NCBI GenBank assembly: GCA_001642945.1
Contig: LGRT01000018.1
Location: 62,001 to 126,000 of the forward strand
Reading direction: 5' to 3'
Source of the DNA: Rhodobacteraceae bacterium SB2
GTDB lineage: Bacteria > Pseudomonadota > Alphaproteobacteria > Rhodobacterales > Rhodobacteraceae
DNA: 64,000 nt
The notes beneath the pieces were generated by a model, which was given only the letters and a program-made list of their open reading frames with translations, was not told the DNA's origin and did no database searches. Positions 25,279-34,749 of the stretch are shown here, in pieces; the stretch's first letter is position 1, and each line of letters begins with the position of its first letter. The position numbers and the translations under genes are program-made.

Positions 25279-25643
25279 TGCATAAAATCACGTTGGCAAA
25301 CCGCGATGGCGCCACCTATGAGGTGGATCATCGCAAACCGCTGCTAGACAGCCTGCGCGACCAAGGCGTTGATTTGCCTTATGGCTGTAAATATGGCGGT
25401 TGCATCACCTGCGCGGCTAAGCTTACCGATGGCCGCGTGAATCAAGCGCCGCAAGTGGCGCTGAACAATCGCCAGATTACGGATGGCTATGTCATTTTAT
25501 GCGTCGCCCGCCCGCTCAGCGATTGCACGTTGGAAATTGGCGTTGAAAGCCATGACAAGCTCTATCGCAACCCCTTCTTGGATCCGCTTGCGCCGCATGA
25601 ATTGAAAGCCGATATCGCCACAAAATTGGAGAAAGCTCCATGA
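25275..25643 (+). CDS. 2Fe-2S ferredoxin, plant type
   Basis: Small electron carrier of 122 residues. The cluster ligands are Cys38, Cys43 and Cys46 in YGCKYGGCITC and Cys76 in VILCVARP, the CX4CX2CX29C spacing of plant-type [2Fe-2S] ferredoxins. The start is ATG 25275 (MMHKITLAN), overlapping the oxidase stop codon in ATGA; the frame extends upstream inside the oxidase gene, but those residues are not ferredoxin-like. Coupling to the oxidase suggests a role in electron transfer for thiol oxidation or for maintaining the enzyme's metal centre. No reductase gene is adjacent. Confidence 0.88.
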   Translation: MMHKITLANRDGATYEVDHRKPLLDSLRDQGVDLPYGCKYGGCITCAAKLTDGRVNQAPQVALNNRQITDGYVILCVARPLSDCTLEIGVESHDKLYRNPFLDPLAPHELKADIATKLEKAP

Positions 25644-26098
25644 CCTATATGGACCACGATGCCCCTTATCCGGATGCGTATTTAAATGACATCCTATCCT
25701 CGGTTAAAACCATCGCTATGGTCGGAGCCAGCCCCGATAAAACCAAGTTCAGCTATGGCGTCTTAAGGGTGCTCAGCGAAACCGGCTATGATATGATCCC
25801 CATCAACCCGCGCCCCGGTTTGGAAGAAATCCGCGGATTAAAAGTTTACCCATCACTGGATGCAATTGACCGCCCTGTGGATATGGTGGAAGTGTTTCGT
25901 CGCCCCGAGGATTTATTGGGAATCGCCCGCGAAGCAATTGCCATCAAGGCCAAAGTGCTTTGGGGACAAATCGGTGTCCGCAATGATGACGCCGCGCGAC
26001 TTGCCGAAGAGGCGGGGATGAAAGTGGTAATGAACCGCTGCCCAAAAATAGAACTTTTCCGGCCCTTTTGGAAACCCAAACTGCATTTAGGAATTTAA
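25640..26098 (+). CDS. CoA-binding domain protein (YccU-like)
   Basis: A 152-residue single-domain protein with a Rossmann-like CoA-binding fold. The nucleotide/CoA loop is TIAMVGASPDKTKFSYGV; the core continues with MIPINPRP, DMVEVFRRPED and VLWGQIGVRNDDA, and ends VMNRCPKIE. It overlaps the ferredoxin by 4 bp (ATGA), so it is translationally coupled. Proteins of this family bind CoA but have few assigned functions. Here it travels with thiol oxidation genes, which could hint at a thioester or thiol-handling role; this is inference. Confidence 0.82.
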   Translation: MTYMDHDAPYPDAYLNDILSSVKTIAMVGASPDKTKFSYGVLRVLSETGYDMIPINPRPGLEEIRGLKVYPSLDAIDRPVDMVEVFRRPEDLLGIAREAIAIKAKVLWGQIGVRNDDAARLAEEAGMKVVMNRCPKIELFRPFWKPKLHLGI

Positions 26099-26100
26099 CC

Positions 26101-26505
26101 ATGGCGCAAAAAATAACCAAAGGTATCAAAAAATTGCTCGCAGAAGCCAACGCTGTCGTGCCCAGTATATCCGTTGAAGAGGCCGCCGGCCTATTAAACA
26201 GCCAAGATCACGTCTTCATCGATTTACGAGATATTCGCGAGCTGCAGCGCTCGGGAAAAATACCAAATGCTTTTTCTTGCCCGCGCGGGATGTTGGAGTT
26301 CTGGATTGATCCAGAAAGCCCCTACCATAAAGAGCTGTTCAACCAAGATAAAACCTATGTATTTTATTGTGCCAGCGCTTGGCGGTCAGCCTTAAGCGCA
26401 CAGGTCGCGCAGCAAATGGGATTATCTCCAGTCACACATATTGCTGGGGGTTTCACGGCCTGGCAAAAAGCCGCTGCGCCAATAGAGCCGGTGGAAAAGA
26501 AGTAA
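26101..26505 (+). CDS. rhodanese-like sulfurtransferase
   Basis: Single-domain rhodanese of 134 residues starting at ATG 26101, 2 bp after the CoA-binding gene. The catalytic Cys90 lies in VFYCASAWRSAL, where the active-site loop is CASAWR. Upstream are DLRDIRELQRSGKIPNAF and, before the C-terminus, HIAGGFTAWQKA, all typical. Family members transfer sulfane sulfur from thiosulfate or persulfides to cyanide or thiols. As the last gene of the methanethiol oxidase operon it would fit with handling of the sulfide or sulfane sulfur produced. Confidence 0.88.
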   Translation: MAQKITKGIKKLLAEANAVVPSISVEEAAGLLNSQDHVFIDLRDIRELQRSGKIPNAFSCPRGMLEFWIDPESPYHKELFNQDKTYVFYCASAWRSALSAQVAQQMGLSPVTHIAGGFTAWQKAAAPIEPVEKK

Positions 26506-26569
26506 TGCGCCACCCCGCGCCTGCCTTATAGTAAACCAGAGTAATCATAGCGAAAGCGAGGCCGTGTAA

Positions 26570-27418
26570 ATGGCGGATTTTGGCGAAAACCCAGATCAGG
26601 GGAAATTCTGGAACGAAGCGTCTGGCCTGTCTTGGGTGGAAAATGACCGTTTGATGAGTGAGCGGCTGGAAACCATCAGTCAATTGCTTCTTGAAAATTT
26701 GGATCTTCACCCATCCAGCAAGATTCTTGATATCGGCTGCGGCGGCGGCACCACCACGCTTGCGCTTGCAAAAGGCGCACCGCCAAGCGTGCAGATTACC
26801 GGCTTGGATATTTCAAAACCGCTTTTAGATTTAGCCGCGCAGAAATGCGCGGAGCATAAGAACATCAACTTTGTCTTGGCCGATGCGCAGGCGCATCGCT
26901 TTGCGGTGCAAAAACTTGATACGGTGATCTCACGATTTGGCGTTATGTTCTTCGAAAACCCGGTGAAAGCCTTTCAAAACATCAAATCCGCACTGCGCGT
27001 TGCAGGCAGGTTACGCTTTGTTTGCTGGGCACCTTTGGAGGAAAACGAATTTTTTTACGCGCCATTGCAAGCCGTGTTGCAACATACAGATCAGCCTTTC
27101 ATCGCCCCAGGTCGCGCGCCTGGGCCTTTGGCGTTCAGCGATGCTGCTTATCTGCGCGGCCTGCTTGAAGAGGCCGGTTTTCAGCAGGTTGAGATCGCAA
27201 AAACACCCACAGAAGTGACCACTAAAGACAGCCCCGAAGAAGATGCCAAGCTGCTGATGCAGATCGGCTTTGCCACGCGAATTATGACTGCGGCCGAAAT
27301 GGGGGAGGCTGCGCGCGCTGAAGTCTTCCGCTCGATGCTGGCGCAATCCGCGGCGCGCCAGAAAGACGGCAAAATTTCTTATGGCGCTACGGTTTATATC
27401 GTAACCGCGCACGCTTAA
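26570..27418 (+). CDS. class I SAM-dependent methyltransferase
   Basis: A 282-residue Rossmann-fold methyltransferase. SAM-binding motif I is ILDIGCGGGTTTLAL, motif post-I follows as ITGLDISKPLLDLA, and motif II/III include NFVLADAQAH and DTVISRFGVMFFENP. The Met-rich C-terminal region suggests a small-molecule substrate, as in UbiE/arsenite-type enzymes, but no specific group is recognised. It begins 64 bp after the rhodanese, so it may be either the fifth gene of that operon or independent. Its substrate is unknown. Confidence 0.8.
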   Translation: MADFGENPDQGKFWNEASGLSWVENDRLMSERLETISQLLLENLDLHPSSKILDIGCGGGTTTLALAKGAPPSVQITGLDISKPLLDLAAQKCAEHKNINFVLADAQAHRFAVQKLDTVISRFGVMFFENPVKAFQNIKSALRVAGRLRFVCWAPLEENEFFYAPLQAVLQHTDQPFIAPGRAPGPLAFSDAAYLRGLLEEAGFQQVEIAKTPTEVTTKDSPEEDAKLLMQIGFATRIMTAAEMGEAARAEVFRSMLAQSAARQKDGKISYGATVYIVTAHA

Positions 27419-27448
27419 AAAACCGATCCAAAGCGCGCCGAAGCCAGG

Positions 27449-28579
27449 TTACAAAGGGGCAATATCTCCTGCCGCCCTCTGAGCATGGAACTCGGCTTCA
27501 AAACTCGCAAAACGACCAGCCGCAATAGCCGCACGCATATCGGCCATCAAATCCTGATAATATTGCAGATTATGCCAGGTGAGCAGCATCCCCGAAATCA
27601 TTTCTTGCGAGCGAAAAACATGATGAAGATACGCCCGCGAGTAATTCTTGCAGGCCGGGCAACTGCAGGCGCTGTCAAGCGGGCGCGGATCGTCCTGATG
27701 ACGGGCGTTTTTGATATTCACCACGCCTTGGCGGGTAAAAGCTTGCCCCGTGCGCCCTGAGCGCGAGGGCAATACGCAATCCATCATATCGATGCCCCGT
27801 TTCACCGCGCCCACAATATCATCCGGTTTGCCGACCCCCATCAGATAGCGCGGCTTATCCTGCGGCAACATATCAGGGGCATAATCAAGCACCGAGAACA
27901 TCGCCTCTTGACCTTCGCCAACCGCGAGCCCGCCAACCGCATAGCCATCAAACCCAATGGCCTTTAAAGCTTCGGCGCTTTCTGCACGCTGCTCAGGGAA
28001 CACGCTGCCCTGCTGGATACCAAATAAAGCATGCCCCGGGCGATCCCCGAATGCCTCTTTGGAACGCGCCGCCCAGCGCATCGACAATTGCATGCTGTCT
28101 AAGGCGGTTTTCTCGTCCGCAGGAAAGGGCGTGCATTCATCAAAACACATCACAATATCGCTGCCCAAAAGGCGTTGGATATCCATCGAGCGTTCAGGGG
28201 TAATCTCGTGCTTGGATCCATCAACATGCGATTTGAAGGTAACGCCCCGCTCAGTCAGTTTGCGCAAACCAGCCAAAGACATCACTTGAAACCCGCCACT
28301 ATCGGTAAGAATTGGGCGCTGCCAATTCATAAAATTGTGCAAGCCCCCCAAAGCATCCACCCGCTCGGCCCCCGGCCGCAGCATCAAATGATAGGTATTG
28401 CCAAGCAGAATATCTGCCCCCGTTGCCGCCACGCTTTCCGGCATCATCGCCTTCACCGTGGCCGCCGTGCCCACTGGCATGAAGGCAGGTGTGCGGATTT
28501 CGCCTCTCGGAGTCGAAATTTTTCCCGTCCGCGCTTTGCCATCGCTTGCCGCAACCGAATATGAAAACCGATCCGTCAT
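27449..28579 (-). CDS. tgt: queuine tRNA-ribosyltransferase
   Basis: Replaces guanine-34 in GUN anticodons (His, Asp, Asn, Tyr tRNAs) by the queuine precursor preQ1. The 376 residues match bacterial Tgt. Catalytic aspartates lie in [11 protein letters not shown] and [17 protein letters not shown], and the zinc site is [16 protein letters not shown] (three Cys and a His). YHLMLRPG and [12 protein letters not shown] are also conserved. The gene ends 31 bp from the convergent methyltransferase. It is transcribed away from the tig gene, in the same direction, with a terminator between. Confidence 0.96.
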   Translation of the reverse strand: MTDRFSYSVAASDGKARTGKISTPRGEIRTPAFMPVGTAATVKAMMPESVAATGADILLGNTYHLMLRPGAERVDALGGLHNFMNWQRPILTDSGGFQVMSLAGLRKLTERGVTFKSHVDGSKHEITPERSMDIQRLLGSDIVMCFDECTPFPADEKTALDSMQLSMRWAARSKEAFGDRPGHALFGIQQGSVFPEQRAESAEALKAIGFDGYAVGGLAVGEGQEAMFSVLDYAPDMLPQDKPRYLMGVGKPDDIVGAVKRGIDMMDCVLPSRSGRTGQAFTRQGVVNIKNARHQDDPRPLDSACSCPACKNYSRAYLHHVFRSQEMISGMLLTWHNLQYYQDLMADMRAAIAAGRFASFEAEFHAQRAAGDIAPL

Positions 28580-28678
28580 TCTTCTACGTTACCACCTCTT
28601 ACAGCCATTTGGCCCCAACACCCGCATCCAGCTTTTGGACACTTAGGCCGACCCAATTTTTCAGCCTTCTTAACAAAC

Positions 28679-28706
28679 AAAGCCCACCGCTAATAGGGTG
28701 GGCTTT
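28679..28706 (-). terminator. rho-independent terminator of tig
   Basis: A perfect 10-bp inverted repeat, AAAGCCCACC (28679-28688) and GGTGGGCTTT (28697-28706), with an 8-nt loop, lies 30 nt after the tig stop codon. On the - strand the stem is followed by GTTTGTT, a moderate T-rich tail. Confidence 0.75.
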
Positions 28707-28735
28707 GATACAGATTATCGATAAACTCGAAAAAA

Positions 28736-30067
28736 TCAGTTGTCCTCAAGCGCCTCGACTGCCGCTTGCAACGCATCCTTCGTTACCGTCTTTTCAGTAA
28801 TTGTTGCTAGTTCAAACACATAATTCACAACTTTATCTTCAAAGATGGGCGCGCGCATCTGTTGCTGCATAGCTTGGTTTTGTTGAACAAATTCAAAAAA
28901 CTGCCGCTCCTGGCCCGGATATTGTTGGGCCTGTTGCATGATGGCTTGCGACATTTCAGCATCGGTCACTTCGATGCTGGCTTTCATGCCGATATCGGCC
29001 AACAGCAAGCCAAGACGCACCCGGCGTTCGGCAAGCGTGTTATGTTCGGCAGTGGCCTCGACTTCGTCATGATCGTGCCCTTCGACCTCAGGGTTGTCTT
29101 CATGCCAAAGTTGATGCGCAATTTGTTTTGCCTCGGCTTCGACCAAGGAAGGTGGCAAATCGAAATCTACCATTTTATCAAGCGCGTCCAGCAGGCCCCG
29201 TTTGGTAATAGCCCGAGCCGCGCCGGCATATTCATTTTCGAGCCGCTCGGACACTTGGGTCTTCAACGCCTCTAGATCATCGGCTCCAAATTTAGTGGCC
29301 AGTTCATCGTTTATTTCCGCAGCAACCGGCTCTTGCACCGATTTCACTGCGCATTTGAACAATGCGTCTTTGCCAGCCAAATTCTCGGCGCCATAATCGC
29401 CCGGGAACGTCACGTTAACGTCTAGTTCTTCACCGGCTTTCGCGCCCACAAGCTGATCTTCAAACCCTGGGATGAAGCTGTTTGAACCCAAAACCAAAGG
29501 ATAATCTTCGGCAGAGCCACCTTCAAATTCTTCGCCATCCACCGAACCAACGAAATCAAATACCACTTGATCGCCATCTTTGGCTTTCGAGCCTTTTCTA
29601 CGGTCTTTAAAATTCTGCGATGATGCGGCCAGATTGCCCAGCGCCTCATCGACGCTGTCCGCATCGGCTTTCGCCACCATACGCTCAAGCTCAACCGTTT
29701 TGAACTCAAGCTCGGGAATCGTTGGAAGCGCTTCATATTTCAGGTCGACGTGAACATCGTCGCCCTCTTTCCAATCTTCGTTTGACATTTTAACGTCAGG
29801 CTGAAGCGCCGGCCGTTCACCGCTATCATCAAAATGCTGGTTCATCGCGCCATCGATGCTTTCCTGCATCGCTTCGCCCAGCAACCGCTTTCCAAACTGC
29901 TTTTTCAGCAGCGCGAGCGGCACTTTGCCCTTCCGAAAGCCCTTCAATTCAACTTCGGGCTGCGCTTCTGCCAATTTCTCATTGACCTTCGCATCAAGCT
30001 CAGCGGCGCTTACCACGATTGAATATTCGCGTTTAAGGCCTTCTTTGAGGGTCTCAGTGACCTGCAT
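28736..30067 (-). CDS. tig: trigger factor, ribosome-associated chaperone
   Basis: Ribosome-bound peptidyl-prolyl isomerase and chaperone for nascent chains. The 443 residues contain the ribosome-binding signature GFRKGKVP (residues 43-50), a central FKBP-type isomerase domain ([40 protein letters not shown]) and a C-terminal chaperone region ending in an acidic tail. It sits immediately downstream of tRNA-Leu on the same strand, 24 bp away, and ends at the hairpin described at 28679. Confidence 0.96.
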   Translation of the reverse strand: MQVTETLKEGLKREYSIVVSAAELDAKVNEKLAEAQPEVELKGFRKGKVPLALLKKQFGKRLLGEAMQESIDGAMNQHFDDSGERPALQPDVKMSNEDWKEGDDVHVDLKYEALPTIPELEFKTVELERMVAKADADSVDEALGNLAASSQNFKDRRKGSKAKDGDQVVFDFVGSVDGEEFEGGSAEDYPLVLGSNSFIPGFEDQLVGAKAGEELDVNVTFPGDYGAENLAGKDALFKCAVKSVQEPVAAEINDELATKFGADDLEALKTQVSERLENEYAGAARAITKRGLLDALDKMVDFDLPPSLVEAEAKQIAHQLWHEDNPEVEGHDHDEVEATAEHNTLAERRVRLGLLLADIGMKASIEVTDAEMSQAIMQQAQQYPGQERQFFEFVQQNQAMQQQMRAPIFEDKVVNYVFELATITEKTVTKDALQAAVEALEDN

Positions 30068-30090
30068 ATCTATCTTGTCCTTTTAATATT

Positions 30091-30175
30091 TGGTGCGGGT
30101 GGAGGGACTTGAACCCCCACGCCTCGCGGCGCTAGAACCTAAATCTAGTGCGTCTACCAATTTCGCCACACCCGC
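30091..30175 (-). tRNA. tRNA-Leu (anticodon UAG)
   Basis: The complement reads GCGGGTG..., an 85-nt cloverleaf with the CCA end encoded (30091-30093). The acceptor stem pairs GCGGGTG with CACCCGC. The anticodon stem-loop is CTAGA-TTTAGGT-TCTAG with anticodon TAG. The variable arm is long (GCGCCGCGAGGCG region), as required for a class II leucine tRNA, and the T loop GGTTCAAGTCC is canonical. It is immediately upstream of tig on the same strand. Confidence 0.96.
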
Positions 30176-30399
30176 AGTATTTTAAGGCTTGATTATGACA
30201 AACCCTTGAATTGCGAAACCCTCTATCAAAACATTTAAACAGATGCGAGCAGAAAATGAGCCTTGGTAAGCGACAATCAATTTACAGCTTCAACGAGGGC
30301 GAAGATGGCCCATGTTTCAGCCCCCTCGCCGGGTGCAGACTTGCCCAAACCAAGACGCACGGACCTTTGCCGGAATTCATTCAGTTACGGATGGGCGAT

Positions 30400-30440
30400 T
30401 CACTTTTGATTAAATTTTAATCACTTTGATTAATTTTTAA
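30400..30440. repeat. tandem 20/21-bp AT-rich repeat upstream of glnB
   Basis: Two nearly identical units lie side by side: TCACTTTTGATTAAATTTTAA (30400-30420) is followed directly by TCACTTTGATTAATTTTTAA (30421-30440). They are about 108 bp upstream of the glnB start. The unit spacing of about two helical turns suits binding of a regulator to one face. Confidence 0.7.
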
Positions 30441-30458
30441 CCTTTGACTGCCCGATCA

Positions 30459-30472
30459 GCCCGTCGACGGGC
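30459..30472. promoter_or_regulatory. 14-bp GC-rich palindrome upstream of glnB
   Basis: The perfect palindrome GCCCGTCGACGGGC (30459-30472) lies about 76 bp upstream of the glnB start, just downstream of the tandem AT-rich repeat. It is flanked by ATCA and GTGAT, partly extending the dyad. Its position suggests an operator for the glnB-glnA operon, but it does not match a binding site I can name. Confidence 0.4.
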
Positions 30473-30496
30473 GTGATTGAACGCTCATAGGATTGA

Positions 30497-30886
<390 letters not shown>

Positions 30887-30915
30887 ACCCACTCAAGACA
30901 AAAGGAATTAGTGGA

Positions 30916-32322
30916 ATGAGTACTGAAAGCGTTCTCAAAACCATCGCAGATGAAGATATTGAATATGTAGATATTCGATTTACGGATCCGCGAGGCAAGC
31001 TGCAGCATGTAACTGTGATGTCGGATCAAGTCGATGCGGACTTCATTGAGGAAGGGTTCATGTTTGATGGCTCTTCGATCGCTGGATGGAAATCAATCGA
31101 AGCTTCAGATATGAAATTGATGATGGATACCAACAGCGCGTATGTCGACCCGTTCTATGCAGAAAAAACGCTTTGCGTTCACTGCTCTGTGGTTGAGCCC
31201 GATACCGGGGAAGCGTATGATCGTGACCCGCGTGGCACGGCAGAAAAAGCGGAAGCCTATCTGAAATCATCAGGAATTGGTGACGTGGCTTATTTTGGAC
31301 CGGAAGCCGAGTTTTTCCTGTTTGATGATGTGCGGTTTTCAAATTCAATCAACAAAGTATCGTATGAAGTCGATGCGCTAGACGCCTCATGGAACACAGA
31401 TTCTGAATATGAAGCGGGCAATTCAGGCCATCGCCCTGGCGTTAAAGGCGGGTATTTCCCCGTCAATCCCATCGATGACGGGCAAGACATCCGCTCTGAA
31501 ATGCTATCGACAATGAAGCGCCTCGGCATGAAAGTTGACAAGCATCACCACGAAGTGGCCAGCTGTCAGCACGAGCTGGGCTTGATTTTTGGCAGCCTCA
31601 CAGAACAGGCAGACGAGCTGCAGAAATACAAATATGTGATCCACAATGTGGCCCAAGCCTATGGCAAATCAGCCACATTCATGCCGAAACCCATCGCGGG
31701 CGACAACGGAACTGGCATGCATTGCAACATGTCGATCTGGAAAGACGGCAAGCCACTCTTCGCAGGCGACAAATACGCAGATCTCAGCGATGAGGCCTTA
31801 TATTTCATCGGCGGTATTTTGAAGCATGCCAAATCTTTGAATGCGTTTACGAACCCCTCAACCAACAGCTATAAGCGGTTAATTCCAGGCTTTGAGGCGC
31901 CAGTTCTGCGCGCTTATTCGGCCAGAAACCGCTCTGGCTGCGTTCGGATCCCATGGACAGAATCGCCAAAGGCGAAACGCGTTGAAGCGCGCTTCCCCGA
32001 CCCTTCAGCCAACCCTTATCTGTGCTTTGCGGCCCTGCTGATGGCTGGCCTTGACGGCATTAAAAACAAAACGCATCCGGGCGAAGCGATGGATAAGAAC
32101 CTGTATGATCTTCCAGCAGAAGAGCTGGCCGATATTCCAACAGTGTGCGGATCTTTGCGCGAAGCGATGGAAGAGCTGCAATCAGATCATGATTATTTAT
32201 TGGCAGGTGACGTGTTCACAAAAGATCAAATCGACGGCTATATTGAGCTGAAGATGGAAGAGATCGAAACCTATGAGCACACGCCGCATCCGGTTGAATT
32301 CGGCATGTATTACAGCTGCTAA
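30916..32322 (+). CDS. glnA: glutamine synthetase, type I
   Basis: Adds ammonia to glutamate using ATP, the main route of ammonium assimilation at low nitrogen. The 468 residues form the GSI-beta subunit of a dodecamer. Visible hallmarks are [15 protein letters not shown], the metal-binding [11 protein letters not shown], the ATP/glutamate region [29 protein letters not shown] and [10 protein letters not shown]. The adenylylation tyrosine falls in [11 protein letters not shown], so its activity should be controlled by adenylyltransferase and by the GlnB encoded just upstream. A terminator follows within 55 bp. Confidence 0.97.
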   Translation: MSTESVLKTIADEDIEYVDIRFTDPRGKLQHVTVMSDQVDADFIEEGFMFDGSSIAGWKSIEASDMKLMMDTNSAYVDPFYAEKTLCVHCSVVEPDTGEAYDRDPRGTAEKAEAYLKSSGIGDVAYFGPEAEFFLFDDVRFSNSINKVSYEVDALDASWNTDSEYEAGNSGHRPGVKGGYFPVNPIDDGQDIRSEMLSTMKRLGMKVDKHHHEVASCQHELGLIFGSLTEQADELQKYKYVIHNVAQAYGKSATFMPKPIAGDNGTGMHCNMSIWKDGKPLFAGDKYADLSDEALYFIGGILKHAKSLNAFTNPSTNSYKRLIPGFEAPVLRAYSARNRSGCVRIPWTESPKAKRVEARFPDPSANPYLCFAALLMAGLDGIKNKTHPGEAMDKNLYDLPAEELADIPTVCGSLREAMEELQSDHDYLLAGDVFTKDQIDGYIELKMEEIETYEHTPHPVEFGMYYSC

Positions 32323-32345
32323 AATGATGAGTGTATAAGGTCTAG

Positions 32346-32376
32346 AAGGGCGTCTTTTTTGGCGCCCTTTTTATTT
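32346..32376 (+). terminator. rho-independent terminator of glnA
   Basis: AAGGGCG (32346-32352) and CGCCCTT (32363-32369) form a 7-bp stem with a 10-nt loop, followed by a T-rich run (TTTTTATTTT). It lies 24 nt after the glnA stop codon. Confidence 0.85.
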
Positions 32377-32396
32377 TCAGCGGAATGAAACCGCGC

Positions 32397-33149
32397 TTAC
32401 GCTTTATCTGCCTGAAAGGTTTGATTTCGCAAAACAAACGTATGAATGCCAAACACCACGGCACCAGTTTTGGGCAAACGGCATAAGGTTTGGCGTTCGC
32501 TGCGAATATAAGGGCCTGCGCCTTCTGACACGCCGCTGCGCGGATCCGCTTCCATGCGTGGATGAAACAGGTCAGGCGCATCATAATGCAGGTAATTGCA
32601 CCGCCAAAGCGGCCGGCCAACTTGAATTCCATTGAACAAACGCTGCACGCGCTTTGTTATATTGGCATCATAACTCGGCACGGGCACATGGATCCTGGAT
32701 AAAGGATGCATGAATTTTTCAGCAAGCGTCCAACTGGCGGGAAAACATAATATGGCCCCCGTCAATAGATGTTCTGCACCGCGCGGCTGCAAAAGGCAAA
32801 AATCATTTTGCAACGCGCGCCCCAAAGTGGCCAGCGGATCCTGATCATCGATCAAAACCAAGCGACCATCGGGGCAAATAATCCTATCTTTGTGTCTCTC
32901 AAATCCCAAATGGGCAGTGGCAAACCCAAGCGCCATCCCCAGCAATTCTTGCGCTGCCGCGAAAGCTTCTGGGGCTAAACACAACACTTTGTCGCGCTGG
33001 TGTTTAAGTAGAGTTTCCCGCAGCTGGATTTGGGCCGAATAAGCCTCATCCACGATCAACCACGCCTCCGGCGCCAAAGGGGAAATCCCCGGTAGGGCGC
33101 CGTGATGTGACACGTCATAAGGCAACTCATTTTGTAAAATCTCAGTCAT
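32397..33149 (-). CDS. DUF3445 haem-dependent oxidative N-demethylase family protein
   Basis: A 250-residue protein of DUF3445, which includes a fungal haem-dependent oxidative N-demethylase and DmmA, a component of dimethylamine monooxygenase in marine bacteria. Family motifs are ILCFPASWTLAEKF, IHVPVPSY, the central VQRLFNGIQVGRPLWRCNYLHYD and the C-terminal ERQTLCRLPKTGAVVFGIHTFV. The start is placed at ATG 33149; the frame is open to 33200 but those residues look unrelated. It stands alone: no dmmBCD-type genes adjoin it. It is divergent from dddP and convergent with glnA, so its link to either pathway is only positional. Confidence 0.8.
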   Translation of the reverse strand: MTEILQNELPYDVSHHGALPGISPLAPEAWLIVDEAYSAQIQLRETLLKHQRDKVLCLAPEAFAAAQELLGMALGFATAHLGFERHKDRIICPDGRLVLIDDQDPLATLGRALQNDFCLLQPRGAEHLLTGAILCFPASWTLAEKFMHPLSRIHVPVPSYDANITKRVQRLFNGIQVGRPLWRCNYLHYDAPDLFHPRMEADPRSGVSEGAGPYIRSERQTLCRLPKTGAVVFGIHTFVLRNQTFQADKA

Positions 33150-33237
33150 AAGGAACAGTTTTTGCCAAAACTGCGCGCCCTGCAAGTCGCAAACGCACAA
33201 ACGCGATGTCGCAATTGTTTTTGACCCATTTCAAACC

Positions 33238-34629
33238 ATGACTCAACGTAATGCAGACATTCGTTTTATTTACGCGGGGCTGCAAATGGGAAAGGTTTAT
33301 CGAGACGGGCGCAAAATTGATCCGGCGCGGGGGGCGGTTTTGGGCGATAATACGCCCAATGATCAAAATCGCGTTGAAATCGGCCCGACGCAACTGGCCT
33401 ATCAGGAATGGCAGCGGGCCGGATTGATCCTGCCCGATCTGCAAGCCATGCGGCGCTATCGGTGGAACCGCCTCACTCAGCATATCGTGGATCGTGATTA
33501 CGGCGGGTTACTGATCTTTGATCCCTTAAACATTCGCTATGCAACCGACAGCACCAACATGCAGCTTTGGAACAGCCATAACCCGTTTCGGGCTGTGTTG
33601 ATTTGCGCAGATGGCTATATGGTGATCTGGGACTACAAAAACGCCCCGTTTTTATCTGAGTTTAACCCGCTGGTGCGCGAGCAGCGCGCTGGCGCTGATT
33701 TATTTTATTTTGACCGTGGCGATAAGGTTGATATCGCAGCCGATGCCTTTTCAAATGAAATACGACAATTGATCAAGCAACACGGGGGTGGCAATCGCCG
33801 GTTGGCGGTGGATAAAATCATGCTGCATGGGCTGCGCGCGTTAGAGGCGCAGGGCTTTGAAATAATGGAAGGTGAAGAGCTCACCGAAAAAGCCCGCTCG
33901 ATCAAAGGTCCGGATGAAATTTTGGCAATGCGCTGCGCCTCGCATGCCTGCGAAACCGCTATCGCGGTGATGGAAAACACCGCGCGCGCAGGAGTGGCAC
34001 AGCGCCAAATGAGCGAGGATGATATCTGGGCGGTGCTGCATGCTGAGAATATCCGGCGAGGTGGTGAGTGGATTGAAACGCGCTTGCTCACATCGGGCCC
34101 GCGCACCAATCCTTGGTTTCAAGAATGCAGCGGACGGATTGTGCAAAATAACGAAATTCTCGCCTTTGATACAGATCTCATTGGATCCTACGGGATCTGC
34201 GTTGATATCAGCCGAACATGGTGGATCGGAGATCAGAACCCGCGCCCAGATATGATTTCTGCTATGCAGCACGCCCATGAGCATATCATGCAAAATATGC
34301 AAATGCTCAAACCCGGTGTCATGATACCAGAGCTAACGAAGAACGCCCATAAGCTGGCGCCAGAATATCAAAAGGGCAAATATAGCTGCCTGATGCATGG
34401 TGTCGGCCTTTGCGATGAATGGCCTTTGATTGCCTATGCTGACACCTTAGTCGAAGGGGCTTACGATTATCCACTTGAAGCGGGTATGGTGCTTTGCGTT
34501 GAAGCTTTGGTCAGCCCCGAGGGGGGCGATTTTTCGATTAAGCTGGAAGATCAGGTTTTGATCACACCTGAGGGCTTTGAAAACCTATCGGCCTACCCGT
34601 TTGACCCAAGACTGATGGGCATAGCCTAG
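33238..34629 (+). CDS. dddP: DMSP lyase DddP (M24 metallopeptidase-like)
   Basis: Cleaves dimethylsulfoniopropionate to dimethyl sulfide and acrylate. The 463 residues match characterised DddP proteins closely along their whole length, from IYAGLQMGKVYRDGR to SPEGGDFSIKLEDQVLIT. Residues at positions expected for the binuclear metal site are present with consistent spacing: Asp311, Asp313, Asp323, His387, Glu422 and Glu437. The catalytic Asp393 lies in GLCDEWP and Tyr382 in KYSCLMHG. These match the roles described for Ruegeria DddP with a uniform offset of 16. Although related to creatinase/aminopeptidase P, this sequence is in the DddP group. It is divergent from the DUF3445 gene. Confidence 0.95.
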   Translation: MTQRNADIRFIYAGLQMGKVYRDGRKIDPARGAVLGDNTPNDQNRVEIGPTQLAYQEWQRAGLILPDLQAMRRYRWNRLTQHIVDRDYGGLLIFDPLNIRYATDSTNMQLWNSHNPFRAVLICADGYMVIWDYKNAPFLSEFNPLVREQRAGADLFYFDRGDKVDIAADAFSNEIRQLIKQHGGGNRRLAVDKIMLHGLRALEAQGFEIMEGEELTEKARSIKGPDEILAMRCASHACETAIAVMENTARAGVAQRQMSEDDIWAVLHAENIRRGGEWIETRLLTSGPRTNPWFQECSGRIVQNNEILAFDTDLIGSYGICVDISRTWWIGDQNPRPDMISAMQHAHEHIMQNMQMLKPGVMIPELTKNAHKLAPEYQKGKYSCLMHGVGLCDEWPLIAYADTLVEGAYDYPLEAGMVLCVEALVSPEGGDFSIKLEDQVLITPEGFENLSAYPFDPRLMGIA

Positions 34630-34749
34630 ACAACAGACCGGGCCGAGCCCCGCATTAAAGGCCCGCCTCGCGCGCAAAGCCGCCCCCTTGCCCCGACAAG
34701 AAAGCAGCTCTAAAAGAAGCCATCTTTTCTTCAAGCAAGGCTAAATTTT

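Noticed and set aside
30211-30420. 69-codon frame upstream of glnB
   Set aside because: No ribosome-binding site, no recognisable motif, and its 3' end runs into the AT-rich regulatory repeat.
30887-30915. Riboswitch or glutamine-responsive RNA in front of glnA
   Set aside because: Only 29 bp separate glnB and glnA, too short for a structured sensor.
33238-34629. Xaa-Pro aminopeptidase annotation for the dddP gene
   Set aside because: The protein shares the M24 fold but has the metal, Tyr and Asp residues and full-length similarity of DddP.
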